From positions 216,383,501-216,447,500 of the forward strand of contig NC_092341.1 of assembly GCF_046630445.1 (NCBI RefSeq): DNA of 64,000 nucleotides, written 5' to 3'. The position numbers and the translations under genes are program-made. The DNA comes from Rutidosis leptorrhynchoides. Taxonomy: Eukaryota; Streptophyta; Magnoliopsida; Asterales; Asteraceae. The notes under the pieces were generated by a model, which did no database searches, was not told the origin of the DNA, and saw nothing but the letters and a program-made list of their open reading frames with translations. This document shows, in pieces, positions 1 through 14,600 of this stretch; position 1 is the stretch's first letter; every line of letters begins with the position of its first letter.

Positions 1-1587
<1,587 letters not shown>

Positions 1588-1592
1588 TGTAG

Positions 1593-4500
1593 TGTAGTGA
1601 CCCGAACTTTTCCATGCTTATATATATTAAATGAAATTGTTATTTACATGATTAAGTGTTTCCAACATGTTAAGCAATCAAAGTTGTTAAGACTTGATTA
1701 ATTGAAATAGGTTTCATATAGACATTTGACCACCCAAGTTGACCGGTGACTCATGAACGTTAAAACTTGTAAAAACTATATGATGACATATATATGATTA
1801 TATATATAGTTAACATAATATTATGATAAGTAAGTATCTCATTAGGTATTTTAACAATGAGTTATATACATAAAATTGAGTTTATTGAATTAAGAAACTC
1901 GAAACGATATATATAACGATTATCGTTATAACAACTTCTTACTAAATACATATGAATCATATTAAGATATTGATACACTATGTTTAATCATGATAAATGA
2001 TAAGTAAACATGTCATTAAGTGTATTAACAATGAACTACATATGTAAAAACAAGGCTACTAACTTAATGATTTCGAAACAAGACATATATGTAACGATTA
2101 TCGTTGTATCGACATTTAAATGTATATATATCATATTAAGTTATATTAATATATCATAATATCATGATAATATAATAATTTAACATCTCATTAGATATAA
2201 TAAACATTGGGTTAACAACATTTAACAAGATCGTTAACTTAAAGGTTTCAAATCAACATTTACATGTAACGACTAACGATGACTTAACGACTCAGTTAAA
2301 ATGTATATACATGTAGTGTTTTAATATGTATTCATACACTTTTGAAAGACTTCAAGACACTTATCAAAATACTTCTACTTAACAAAAATGCTTACAATTA
2401 CATCCTCGTTCGATTTCATCAACAATTCTACTCGTATGCATCAGTATTCGTACTCGTACAATACACAGCTTTTAGATGTATGTACTATTGGTATATACAC
2501 TCCAATGATCAGCTCTTAGCAGCCCATGTGAGTCACCTAACACATGTGGGAACCATCATTTGGCAAATAGCATGAAATATCTCGTAAAATTACAAAAATA
2601 TGAGTAATCATTCATGACTTATTTACATGTAAACAAAATTACACATCCTTTATATCTAATCCATATACCAACGACTAAAAACACCTACAAACACTTTCAT
2701 TCTTCAATTTTCTTCATCTAATTGATCTCTCTCAAGTTCTATCTTCAAGTTCTAAGTGTTCTTCATAAATTCTACAAGTTCTAGTTTCATAAAATCAAGA
2801 ATACTTCCAAGTTTGCTAGCTTACTTCCAATCTTGTAGAGTGATCATCCAACCTCAAGAAATCTTTCTTATTTACAGTAAGATATATTTCTAATACAAGG
2901 TAATACTCATATTCAAACTTTGATTCAATTTCTATAACTATAACAATCTTATTTCGAGTGGAAATCTTACTTGAACTTGTTTTCGTGTCATGATTCTACT
3001 TCAAGAACTTCCAAGCCATCCAAGATCCTTTGAAGCTAGATCCATTTGTCTCTTTTCCAGTAGGTTTATCCACAAAACTTGAGGTAGTAATGATGTTCAT
3101 AACATCATTCGATTCATACATATAAATCTATCTTATTCGAAGGTTTAAACTTGAAATCACTAGAACATAGTTTAGTTAATTCTAAACTTGTTCGCAAATA
3201 AAAGTTAATCCTTCTAACTTGACTTTTAAAATCAACTTAACACATGTTCTATATCTATATGATATGCTAACTTAATGATTTAAAACCTGAAAACACGAAA
3301 AACACCGTAAAACCGGATATACGCCGTCGTAGTAACACTGCGGGCTGTTTTGGGTTAGTTAATTAAAAACTATGATAAACTTTTATTTAAAAGTTGTTAT
3401 TCTGGGAAAATGATTTTTCTTATGAACATGAAACTATATCCAAAAATTATGGTTAAACTCAAAGTGGAAGTATGTTTTCCAAAATGGTCATCTAGACGTC
3501 GTTCTTTCGACTGAAATGACTACCTTTACAAAAACGACTTGTAACTTATATTTCCGTCTATAAACCTATACTTTTTCTATCTAGATTCTTAAAATAGAGT
3601 TCAATATGAAACCATATCAATTTTATTCACTCAAAACGGATTTAAAACGAATAAGTTATGGGTAAAACAAAATTGGATATTTTTTCTTGTTGTAGCTACG
3701 TGAAAATTGGTAACAAATCTATATTAATCATATCCTAGCTAACTTATATTGTATTATACATGTATTCTAATATATTATGTAATCTTGGGATACCATAGAC
3801 ACGTATGCAAATGTTTTGACATATCATATCGACCCATGTATATATATTATTTGGAACAACTATAGACACTCTATATGCAGTAATGTGGGAGTTAGCTATA
3901 CAGGGTTGAGGTTGATTCCAAAAATATATATACTTTGAGTTGTGATCTAGCCTGAGACGTGTATACACTGGGTCGTGGATTGATTCAAGATAATATATAT
4001 CAATTTTTTTCTGTACATCTAACTTTGGACAACTAGTTGTAGGTTACTAACGAGGACAGCTGACTTAATAAATTTAAAATAGTAAAACGTATTAAAAATG
4101 TTGTAAATATATTTTGAACATACTTTGATATATATGTACATATTTGTTATAGGTTCGTGAATCGACCAGTGGCCAAGTTTTACTTCCCGACGAAGTAAAA
4201 ATCTGTGAAAGTGAGTTATAGTCCCTCTTTTAAAATCTAATATTTTGGGATGAGAATACATGCAGTTTTATAAATGTTTTAAGAAATAGACACAAGTAAT
4301 TGAAATTACATTATATGGGTGAATGATCGAAGCTGAATATACCCCCTTTTGCTTGGTAACCTAAGAATTAGTAAACCAATCTACTAATTGACGCGAATCC
4401 TAAAGATAGATCTATTGGGCCTAACGAACCCCATCCAAAGTACCGGATGCTTTAGTACTTCGAATTCGTTTTTATCATGTCCGAAGGATTTCCCAGAATG

Positions 4501-5040
4501 ATAGGGGATATTCTTATATGCATCTTGTTAATGTCGGTTACCAGGTGTTCACCATATGAATGAATTTTATCTCTATGTATGGGATGTATATTGAAATATG
4601 AAATCTTGTGGTCTATTATTATGATTTGATAATATATAGGATAAACCTATAACTCACCAACATTTTTGTTGATGTTTTAAGCATGTTTATTCTCAGGTGA
4701 TTATTAAGAGCTTCCGCTGTTGCATACTAAAATAAGGACAAGATTTGGAGTCCATGCTTGTATGATATTATGTAAAAACTGCATTCAAGAAACTTATTTT
4801 TGATGTAATATGTTCTTATTGTAAACCATTATGTAATGGTCGTGTGTAAACGGTATATTTTAGATTATCATTATTTGATAATCTACATAATGCTTTTTAA
4901 ACCTTTATTGATAAAATAAAGGTTATGGTTGTTTTAAAAATGAATGCAGTCTTTGAAAAACGTCTCATATAGAGGTCAAAACCTCGCGACGAAATCAATT
5001 AATATGGAACGTTTATAATCAATATGAACGGGACATTTCA
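1593..5040 (+). repeat. 5' LTR of the gypsy element (3448 bp)
   Basis: It begins TG and ends CA and matches 11681-15127 along its whole length, with scattered substitutions and small indels. The U3 part (about 1800-2290) holds three diverged tandem copies of a roughly 170-bp block, two with a clean AACGATTATCGTT palindrome (1914-1926, 2093-2105). A small stem-loop lies at 4658-4671 (CAACA/TGTTG). A second possible hairpin with GATTATC/GATAATC arms lies near 4864. Minus-strand ORFs at 3744-3968 and 4019-4261 recur in the other LTR only because the LTRs are copies. Confidence 0.95.
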
Positions 5041-5042
5041 GT

Positions 5043-5054
5043 TGGTATCCGAGC
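5043..5054 (+). promoter_or_regulatory. Primer-binding site, initiator-Met tRNA type
   Basis: Two bases after the 5' LTR the sequence reads TGGTATCCGAGC. This differs by one base from TGGTATCAGAGC, complementary to the 3' end of plant initiator methionine tRNA and typical of chromoviruses. It marks the minus-strand start of reverse transcription. Confidence 0.85.
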
Positions 5055-5252
5055 GTTGGTCTTAGAGAACCAGAAAATTGCATTAGTGTGTCTTACCGAG
5101 TTTGTTAGGATGCATTAGTGAGTCTGGACTTCGACCGTGTTTTTCTTCAAAAACGATTGCTTAACATTTTTTTTGTTGGAAACTATATATTATTCACATG
5201 TAAATATTATGTGATATATTAATCTCTTAACGTGTTTGATATTGTGTGATAG

Positions 5253-5888
5253 ATGTCTACCTCTAGTACAAATCTCATTGATTCACCTAATAATAATGAA
5301 GAGTCAAATATATTTTGGGAAGATTCACAAATTCCCGAAGAGGAACCGGAAGAGGAGGAACCGAAAGAGGAGGAACCGGAAGAAGATGAACCAGAAGAGG
5401 AGGAATTGGAAGAGGAGGAACCAGAAGAAGAGGTTCCGGAGGAAGAAATATTGATACCTATAGTAAATCGATTAAATAAAATAAAATCCTCAACCAACGG
5501 ACCAAAGTTAATAATGGTCAATGGTGTTTCCGCCGAGGAAGCAAAATATTGGGAAGATTACCAATTTTCCGATGAATCGGATCCCGATGAGGATTCTGAT
5601 GATGTTATAGAAATTACCCCGACCCAATTTAATGAGGCAAAAGAAAATAATAAGGGAAAAGGCATCAAAATAGAGAAATCTGATTCCGACCCCGATGAAC
5701 TTTATATGTACCGTCAACACCCGTATTTTCAATATTGTGACAATAACCCGGAAACCTCTAAACCACCAGGTTTTTCTAAACCAATGTGGAAAACGACGAC
5801 TCGTATTAGAGGAACATCATATATCCCTGGAAGATTAGGAAAAAGAACCAAGTGCGAAGAAGAAGAAGAAACCAGTGATTCAGATTAG
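5253..5888 (+). CDS. Glu-rich acidic ORF between primer site and gag
   Basis: An intact 211-aa ORF lies in the element's leader, starting 213 bp after the LTR. Residues about 25-70 are almost continuous Glu with Pro and a few Lys, in short EEEPEEE-type units. A second acidic patch, rich in Asp and Ser, lies at about 105-125. The last 70 residues are more ordinary, with Tyr, Pro, Lys and Arg, and the protein ends in a final Glu/Asp/Ser run. There is no signal peptide, transmembrane segment or recognised domain. Ordinary Tekay elements go from primer site to gag, so this ORF is extra. It is followed after 136 bp by the F-box ORF on the same strand. Function is unknown. Acidic tracts of this kind occur in chromatin-binding proteins, but that is only a suggestion. 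Confidence 0.6.
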   Translation: MSTSSTNLIDSPNNNEESNIFWEDSQIPEEEPEEEEPKEEEPEEDEPEEEELEEEEPEEEVPEEEILIPIVNRLNKIKSSTNGPKLIMVNGVSAEEAKYWEDYQFSDESDPDEDSDDVIEITPTQFNEAKENNKGKGIKIEKSDSDPDELYMYRQHPYFQYCDNNPETSKPPGFSKPMWKTTTRIRGTSYIPGRLGKRTKCEEEEETSDSD

Positions 5889-6024
5889 AGGGTTGTAATC
5901 ATGTTGTGTATTATATGTATTGTAGTATGCTTGTACTTTTATGTTCTATGTAAAAATTGCTTGTATTGTTTGTTAATTATCTTTTACGAATCTAATCCTT
6001 GTCTATTTTACAGTATAAATCAAA

Positions 6025-6717
6025 ATGGACGTTAAGGGTAGACAACTGAATATTTTAGAAGACCTACCAGAGGATATGATTGAGGAAATCTTGTCTAGAG
6101 TCGGTCAGAATTCATCAGCACATTTAGTTATGGCGAAATTAACTTGTCAAACATTTGAAAGACTTTCCGGAAATGCCTTAGTTTATAAAAGGCTTTCCTT
6201 TGATAGGTGGGGTATATCACATTGGGGAGACCGTAAGTTACGCCGTGTTTTCTTTAAAGCATTAAATGCGGGGAACCCAAATGCAATTTTACGCTACGGG
6301 TTAAGAACCTATTTTGACTCAACATATCCCAACATAGGATTTCGTGAATTAGAAAGAGCTTCTAACATGCAACATAAAGAAGCATGTTATGCTTACGGGT
6401 TAGTGATGTTCGCTTCTTACCAAAGTGAGAAAAAGAACATCGGATTGCAACTTTTGAATAAAACCTTCCCACAAGTGACGGATTCAGTAGTTGGGGTGAG
6501 AAACAAGGTTTTTAGATTATTACGGGGCTGTTGGACATTACGAAACCCTCGTCCTTTTGATGACATTACAACATGCTGCCTAGCCAATGGTCATAACGGT
6601 TATTTTCCACAAGACCAAGGATGGGAAGTCGTCTTAGTAAAACCAGAATGCATGACTTGTTTCTGGACTTATGAATTACGTGTCTTTATTTCCTTTGCTG
6701 AACAACTTGCGTATTAA
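6025..6717 (+). CDS. F-box protein ORF carried by the gypsy element (At1g67623/At2g35280-like)
   Basis: An intact 230-aa ORF. Residues about 9-50 form an F-box (LEDLPEDMIEEILSRVG, then a hydrophobic Cys/Phe-containing second half), the segment that binds SKP1 in SCF ubiquitin ligases. Residues about 85-150 resemble the region of the plant At1g67623/At2g35280-like family, with NPNAILRYGL, a GFRELERAS segment and HKEACYAYGLVMF, a Sel1-like helical pattern. Near the end CMTC precedes an aromatic tail, reminiscent of the Cys-rich C-terminus of that family. No intron is seen, so capture of a processed or single-exon gene is likely. It lies 136 bp after the acidic ORF and about 310 bp before the likely gag start, all on one strand. 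Family assignment is by remembered motifs; targets are unknown. Confidence 0.75.
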   Translation: MDVKGRQLNILEDLPEDMIEEILSRVGQNSSAHLVMAKLTCQTFERLSGNALVYKRLSFDRWGISHWGDRKLRRVFFKALNAGNPNAILRYGLRTYFDSTYPNIGFRELERASNMQHKEACYAYGLVMFASYQSEKKNIGLQLLNKTFPQVTDSVVGVRNKVFRLLRGCWTLRNPRPFDDITTCCLANGHNGYFPQDQGWEVVLVKPECMTCFWTYELRVFISFAEQLAY

Positions 6718-7026
6718 CTAGATTTATCTTCAAAACTGTCCTGTATCAAAGTATACTATATTTCATGTTATATGTAATATAGCGAAGTTGTAAGTTTGAA
6801 GAATATTTATATGTGATATATTATTATAATCAGTTTTTCATATAGAATTGTATATTAGCTACTAAGTATGAACTTAACGGGTAGGTAGTACCCGAATTTA
6901 AACTTATAAAACGCTAATATGAAGAAAAAGCTTTTATAAATGAGTTCATATTATGCTACGAAATACTATTGACTACTCTTAATATTCTGTATGATTAACT
7001 CGATTCAGTTGTCTATTTTGAAGGAA

Positions 7027-10000
7027 ATGGCACCGACTACTCGACACACCATGAATATGAACGAAGAGGAATTTCGTACCTTTCTTGCTGCAAACATAGC
7101 CGCAATACAGGCTGCGCTACATACCAACAATAACGCTGAATCGAGCAATGCAGCTAATGGCGCAAGAAATCATGTAGGATGCACCTACAAAGAATTCACT
7201 GCCTGCAAACCTTTGGAATTTGATGGAACCGAAGGACCAATTGGATTGAAACGGTGGACCGAGAAAGTCGAATCGGTGTTTGCCATAAGTAAGTGTACTG
7301 AAGAGGATAAAGTTAAGTACGCTACGCATACCTTCACAGGTACTGCGTTAACGTGGTGGAACACCTATCTTGAACAGGTAGGACAAAATGCTGCTTACGC
7401 ACTACCTTGGTCGGCATTCAAGCAATTGATGAACGAGCAATACCGTCCTAGAAACGAAGTCAATAAACTCAAGGCAGAACTTAGAGAGTTACGAACACAA
7501 GGGTTTGACGTTACCACATATGAACGACGATTCACAGAGTTGTGCCTATTGTGTTCGGGAGCATTCGAAGATGAAGAAGAGAAGATCGACGCGTTTGTAA
7601 AAGGGTTACCAGTAAGGATTCAAGAAGATGTGAGTTCACATGAGCCCGCTTCTATACAGAAGGCAAGTCGAATGGCTCATAAACTCATAAATCAGATTGA
7701 GGGAAGAATTAAAGAGCAGGCGGCCGAAGAAGCCAACACGAAACAACTCAAGAGGAAGTAGGAGGAAAACGGTGACAAGAGTCACCAGTACAACAACAAC
7801 AACAACAACAATTACAACCACAATCGCAACAACTATCCCAACAATCGCAACAACAATCGCAACAATAACCGCAATCCTAACAATAACTACAACAAACATC
7901 CCAACAACAACAACAACAACAACCGTTTCAATAACAATAACAATTCCAACAACAACCTCAATAACAACAACGGCAACAAAAACCAAAAATAGCCATGTCA
8001 TAGGTGTGAAGAAAATCACCAGGGATTTTGCACGACATTTTGCAACAGGTGTAAAAGAAATGGTCATAGCGCAACAAAGTGTGAGGTCTACGGACCAAAA
8101 TTTAACAGAACTAAGGGAGCAAATAATGTCGGAACAAGTAATGCCGAAACGAATAGTGTCGGAGCAAGTAATACCAACGCTGTTTGTTATAAATGTGGAA
8201 AACCGGGCCACATTATTAGAAATTGCCCGAATCAGGGGAATACTAATGGGCAGGGCCGTGGAAGAGTTTTCAATATTAATGCGACAGAAGCACAGGAAGA
8301 CCCGGAGCTTGTTACGGGTATGTTTCTTATTGACAATAAATCTGCTTATGTTTTATTTGATTCGGGTGCGGATAGAAGCTATATGAGTAGAGAGTTTTGT
8401 GCTAAATTAAGTTGCCCATTGATGCCTTTGGATAATAAATTTTTACTCGAATTAGCAAACGGTAAATTAATTTTAGCAGATAATATATGTCGGGAGAGAG
8501 AAATTAAACTGGGGGATGAAACGTTTAAAATTGATTTAATACCAGTCGAGTTAGGGAGTTTTGATGTAATAATTGGCATGGACTAGTTGAAAAAGGTGAG
8601 AGCAGAGGTCGTTTGTTACAAAAATGCGATTCGCATTATGCGTGAAAAAGGAAAACCTTTAATGGTGTACGGAGAAAAGAACAACGCGAAGTTAAATCTT
8701 ATTAGTAGTTTGAAGGCGCAAAAACTAATAAGAAAAGGTTGTTAGGTCATTCTAGCACACATCGAGGAAGTTAAATCTGAAGAAAAGAACATCAGTGATG
8801 TTCCCGTCATAAAAGAATTTCCCGATGTATTTCCGAAAGAATTACCGGGATTACCCCCACATCGATCCGTTGAATTTCAAATAGACCTTGTACCAGGAGC
8901 TGCACCAATAGCTCGTGCTCCATACAGACTCGCACCCAGTGAAATGAAAGAATTACAAAGTCAGTTACAGGAACTTTTAGAGCGTGGTTTCATTCGACCA
9001 AGCACATCACCATGGGGAGCTCCTGTTTTGTTTGTTAAGAAGAAAGATGGTACATTCAGGTTGTATGTCGACTATCGAGAGTTGAACAAACTTACCATCA
9101 AGAACCGCTACCCACTACCAAGAATCGATGACTTATTTGATCAACTACAAGGCTCGTCTATTTATTCAAAGATCGATTTACGTTCTGGATATCATCAAAT
9201 GCGGGTGAAGGAGGGTGATATTCCAAAGACTGCTTTTAGGACGCGTTACGGTCATTACGAGTTTATGGTTATGCCGTTTGGATTGACTAACACACCAGTT
9301 GTGTTCATGGACCTCATGAACCGAGTGTGTGGGCCATATCTTGACAAGTTTATCATTGTTTTCATCGATGACATACTTATTTACTAAAAGAATGATCAAG
9401 AGCACGAAGAACATTTGAGAAAAGTGCTAGAGTTGCTGAGAAAAGAAAAACTGTACATTAAGTTTTCAAAGTGTGCATTTTGGTTGGAAGAAGTTCAATT
9501 CCTCGGTCACATAGTGAACAAAGAAGGTATTCAGGTGGATCCAGCAAAGATCGAAACCGTTAAAAAGTGGGAAACCCCGAAAACTCCGAAACACATACGC
9601 CAGTTTTTAGGACTAGCGGGTTACTACAGAAGGTTCATCCAAGACTTTTCCATAATAGCAAAACCCTTGACTGCATTAACGCATAAAGGGAAGAAATTTG
9701 AATGGAAAGATGAACAAGAGAAAGCGTTTCAATTGTTAAAGAAAAAGTTAACTACGGCACCTATATTGTCATTACCTGAAGGGAATGATGATTTTGTGAT
9801 ATATTGTGACGCCTCAAAGCAAGGTCTCGGTTGTGTATTAATGCAACGAACGAAAGTAATTGCTTATGCGTCTAGACAATTGAAGATTCATGAACAGAAT
9901 TATACGACGCATGATTTGGAATTAGGCGCAGTTGTTTTTGCATTAAAGACTTGGAGGCACTACTTATATGGGGTCAAAATTATTATATATACCGACCACA

Positions 10001-11645
10001 AAAATCTTCAACACATATTTAATCAGAAACAACTGAACATGAGGCAGCGCAGGTGGATTGAATTGTTGAATGATTACAACTTTGAGATTCGTTACCACCC
10101 AGGGAAGGCAAATGTGGTAGCCGACGCCTTGAGCAGAAAGGACAGAGAACCCATTCGTGTAAAATCTATGAATATAATGATTCACACTAACCTTACTACT
10201 CAAATAAAGGAGGCGCAACAAGGAGTTTTAAAAGAGGGAAATTTAAAGGATGAAATACCCAAAGGATCAGAGAAGCATCTTAATATTCGGGGAGACGGAA
10301 CCCGGTATAGGGCTGAAAGAATTTGGGTACCAAAATTTGGAGATATGAGAGAAATGGTACTTAAAGAAGCTCATAAAACCAGATACTCAATACATCCTGG
10401 AACGGGGAAGATGTACAAGGATCTCAATAAACATTTTTGGTGGCCGGGTATGAAAGCCAATGTTGCTAAATACGTAGGAGAATGTTTGACGTGTTCTAAG
10501 GTCAAAGCTGAGCATCAGAAACCATCAGGTCTACTTCAACAACCCGAAATCCCAGAATGGAAATGGGAAAACATTACCATGGATTTCATCACTAAATTGC
10601 CAAGGACTGTAAGTGGTTTTGATACTATTTGGGTAATAGTTGATCGTCTCACCAAATTAGCACACTTCCTGCCAATAAGGGAAGATGACAAGATGGAGAA
10701 GTTAGCACGACTGTATTTGAAGGAAGTCGTCTCCAGACATGGAATACCAATCTCTATTATCTCTGATAGGGATGGCAGATTTATTTCAAGATTCTGGCAG
10801 ACATTACAGCAAGCATTAGGAACTCGTCTAGACATGAGTACTGCCTATCATCCACAAACTGATGGGTAGAGCGAAAGGACGATACAAACGCTTGAAGACA
10901 TGCTACGAGCATGTGTTATTGATTTCGGAAACAGCTGGGATCGACATCTACCGTTAGCAGAATTTTCCTACAACAATAGCTACCATTCAAGCATTGAGAT
11001 GGCGCCGTTTAAAGCACTTTATGGTAGAAAGTGCAGGTCTCCGATTTGTTGGAGTGAAGTGGGGGATAGACAGATTACGGGTCCGGAGATAATACAAGAA
11101 ACTACCGAGAAGATCATCCAAATTCAACAACGGTTGAAAACCGCCCAAAGTCGACAAAAGAGCTACGCCGACATTAAAAGAAAAGATATAGAATTTGAAA
11201 TTGGAGAGATGGTCATGCTTAAGGTTGCACCTTGGAAAGGCGTTGTTCGATTTGCTAAACGAGGGAAATTAAATCCAAGGTATATTGGACCATTCAAGAT
11301 TATTGATCGTGTCGGACCAGTAGCTTACCGACTTGAATTACCTCAACAACTCGCGGCTGTACATAACATTTTCCACGTCTCGAATTGAAGAAATGTTTTG
11401 CTAAAGAAGATCTCACTATTCCGTTAGACGAAATCCAAATCAACGAAAAACTTCAATTCATCGAAGAACCCGTTGAAATAATGGATCGTGAGGTTAAAAG
11501 ACTTAAACAAAACAAGATACCAATTGTTAAGGTTCGATGGAATGCTCGTAGAGGACCCGAGTTCACCTGGGAACGAGAAGATCAGATGAAGAAGAAATAC
11601 CCGCACTTATTTCCAGAAGATACGTCAACACCTCCAACTGCTTAA
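7027..11645 (+). pseudogene. Degenerate gag-pol polyprotein of the gypsy element
   Basis: The likely gag start is the ATG at 7027; an in-frame upstream ATG is at 6991. Gag runs to about 7760, followed by an Asn-rich AAC-repeat stretch (7780-7980). Two CX2CX4HX4C zinc knuckles lie at 8041-8082 and 8185-8226. Protease has DSGA near 8359. Reverse transcriptase spans about 8900-9450 with FIDDILIY at 9361-9384. RNase H spans about 9700-10135. Integrase spans about 10290-11000, with the zinc-binding His/Cys segment and DDE-type core. A chromodomain lies at about 11460-11610. The frame from 7027 is interrupted by stops at 7759, 7990, 8584, 8743, 9385 and 10867. A one-base loss near 11384 shifts the chromodomain into another frame. 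The family normally has one continuous frame, so this copy cannot encode its own enzymes. Confidence 0.92.
7780..7985 (+). repeat. AAC-rich repeat inside gag
   Basis: Nearly pure AAC/AAT codons give an Asn-rich spacer between the capsid part of gag and the zinc knuckles. Purity is imperfect, with His, Arg, Tyr and Pro codons interspersed. Microsatellite slippage inside gag is the simplest origin. Confidence 0.8.
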
Positions 11646-11680
11646 AATTTCAGGACAAAATTTATTTAACGGGTAGGTAC

Positions 11681-14600
11681 TGTAGTGACCCGAACTTTTC
11701 CATGTTTATATATATTAAATTAAATTTTTATTTACATGATTAAGTGTTTCCAACATGTTAAGCAATCAAACTTGTTAAGACTTGATTAATTGAAATAGGT
11801 TTCATATAGACATTTGACCACCCAAGTTGAACGGTGATTCACGAACGTTAAAACTTGTAAAAACTATATGATGACATATATATGATTATATATATAGTTA
11901 ACATGATATTATGATAAGTAACTATCTCATTAGGTATTTTAACAATGAGTTATATACATAAAATTGAGTTTATTGAATTAAGAAACTCGAAACGATATAT
12001 ATAACGATTATCGTTATAACAACTTCTTACTAAATACATATGAATCATATTAAGATATTGATGCACTATGTTTAATCATGATAAATGATAAGTAAACATG
12101 TCATTAAGTGTATTAACAATGAACTACATATGTAAAAACAAGACTACTAACTTAATGATTTCGAAACGAGACATATATGTAACGATTATCGTTGTATCGA
12201 CATTTAAATGTATATATATCGTATTAAGATATATTAATATATTATAATATCATGATAATATAATAATTTAACATCTCATTAGATATAATAAACATTGGGT
12301 TAACAACATTTAACAAGATCGTTAACTTAAAGGTTTCAAATCAACATTTACATGTAACGACTAACGATGACTTAACGACTCAGTTAAAATGTATATACAT
12401 GTAGTGTTTTAATATGTATTCATACACTTTTTAAAGACTTCAAGACACTTATCAAAATACTTCTACTTAACAAAAATGCTTACAATTACATCCTCGTTCA
12501 GTTTCATCAATAATTCTACTCGTATGCATCCGTATTCGTACTCGTACAATACACAGCTTTTAGATGTATGTACTATTGGTATATACACTCCAATGATCAG
12601 CTCTTAGCAGCCCATGTGAGTTAACTAACACATGTGGGAACCATCATTTGGCAACTAGCATGAAATATCTCATAAAATTACAAAAATATGAGTAATCATT
12701 CATGACTTATTTACATGTAAACAAAATTACACATCCTTCATATCTAATCCATATACCAACGACCAAAAACACCTACAAACACTTTCATTCTTCAATTTTC
12801 TTCATCTAATTGATCTCTCTCAAGTTCTATCTTCAAGTTCTAAGTGTTCTTCATAAATTCTACAAGTTCTAGTTTCATAAAATCAAGAATACTTCCAAGT
12901 TTGCTAGCTTACTTCCAATCTTGTAGAGTGATCATCCAACCTCAAGAAATCTTTCTTATTTACAGTAAGATATCTTTCTAATACAAGGTAATACTCATAT
13001 TCAAACTTTGATTCAATTTCTATAACTATAACAATCTTATTTCGAGTGGAAATCTTACTTGAACTTGTTTTCGTGTCATGATTCTACTTCAAGAACTTTC
13101 AAGCCACCCAAGATCCTTTGAAGCTAGATTCATTTGTCTCTTTTCCAGTAGGTTTATCCATAAAACTTGAGGTAGTAATGATGTTCATAACATCATTCGA
13201 TTCATACATATAAAGCTATCTTATTCGAAGGTTTAAACTTGAAATCACTAGAACATAGTTTAGTTAATTCTAAACTTGTTCGCAAATAAAAGTTAATCCT
13301 TCTAACTTGACTTTTAAAATCAACTTAACACATGTTATATATCTATATTATATGCTAACTTAATGATTTAAAACCTGAAAACACGAAAAACACCGTAAAA
13401 CCGGATATACGCCGTCGTAGTAACACCGCGGGCTGTTTTGGGTTAGTTAATTAAAAATTATGATAAACTTTGATTTAAAAGTTGTTATTCTGGGAAAATG
13501 ATTTTTCTTATGAACATGAAACTATATCCAAAAATTATGGTTAAACTCAAAGTGGAAGTAGTTTTCTAAAATAGTCATCTAGACGTCGTTCTTTCGACTG
13601 AAATGACTACCTTTACAAAAATGACTTGTAACTTATATTTTCGACTATAAACCTATACTTTTTCTGTCTAGATTCATAAAATAGAGTTCAATATGAAACA
13701 ATAGCAATTTGATTCACTCAAAACGGATTTAAAATGAAAAAGTTATGGTTTAAACAAGATTGGATATTTTTTCTTGTTGTAGCTACGTGAAAATTGGTAA
13801 AAAATCTATATTAATCATATCCTAGCTAACTTATATTGTATTATACATGTATTCTAATATATTATGTAATCTTGGGATACCATAGACACGTATGCAAATG
13901 TTTTGACATATCATATCGACCCATGTATATAAATTATTTGAAACAACCATAGACACTCTATATGCAGTAATGTGGGAGTTAGCTATACAGGGTTGAGGTT
14001 GATTCCAAAAATATATATACTTTGAGTTGTGATCTAGCCTGAGACGTGTATACACTGGGTCGTGGATTGATTCAAGATAATATATATCAATTTTTTTCTG
14101 TACATCTAACTTTGGACAACTAGTTGTAGGTTACTAACGAGGACAGCTGACTTAATAAATTTAAAATAGTAAAACGTATTAAAAATGTTGTAAATATATT
14201 TTGAACATACTTTGATATATATGTACATATTTGTTATAGGTTCGTGAATCGACCAGTGGCCAAGTTTTACTTCCCGACGAAGTAAAAATCTGTGAAAGTG
14301 AGTTATAGTCCCACTTTTAAAATCTAATATTTTGGGATGAGAATACATGCAGTTTTATAAATGTTTTACGAAATAGACACAAGTAATTGAAACTACATTA
14401 TATGGGTGAATGATCGAAGCCGAATATACCCCCTTTTGCTTGGTAACCTAAGAATTAGTAAACCGATCTACTAATTGACGCGAATCCTAAAGATAGATCT
14501 ATTGGGCCTAACGAACCCCATCCAAAGTACCGGATGCTTTAGTACTTCGAATTCGTTTTTATCATGTCCGAAGGATTTCCCGGAATGATAGGGGATATTC

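Noticed and set aside
3744-4261. Two minus-strand ORFs conserved between the LTRs (also 13831-14348)
   Set aside because: Conservation follows from recent LTR duplication; no family match and no codon-like substitution pattern.
7636-8211. 191-aa minus-strand ORF rich in Val and Ile
   Set aside because: Antisense of the AAC repeat and zinc-knuckle part of gag.
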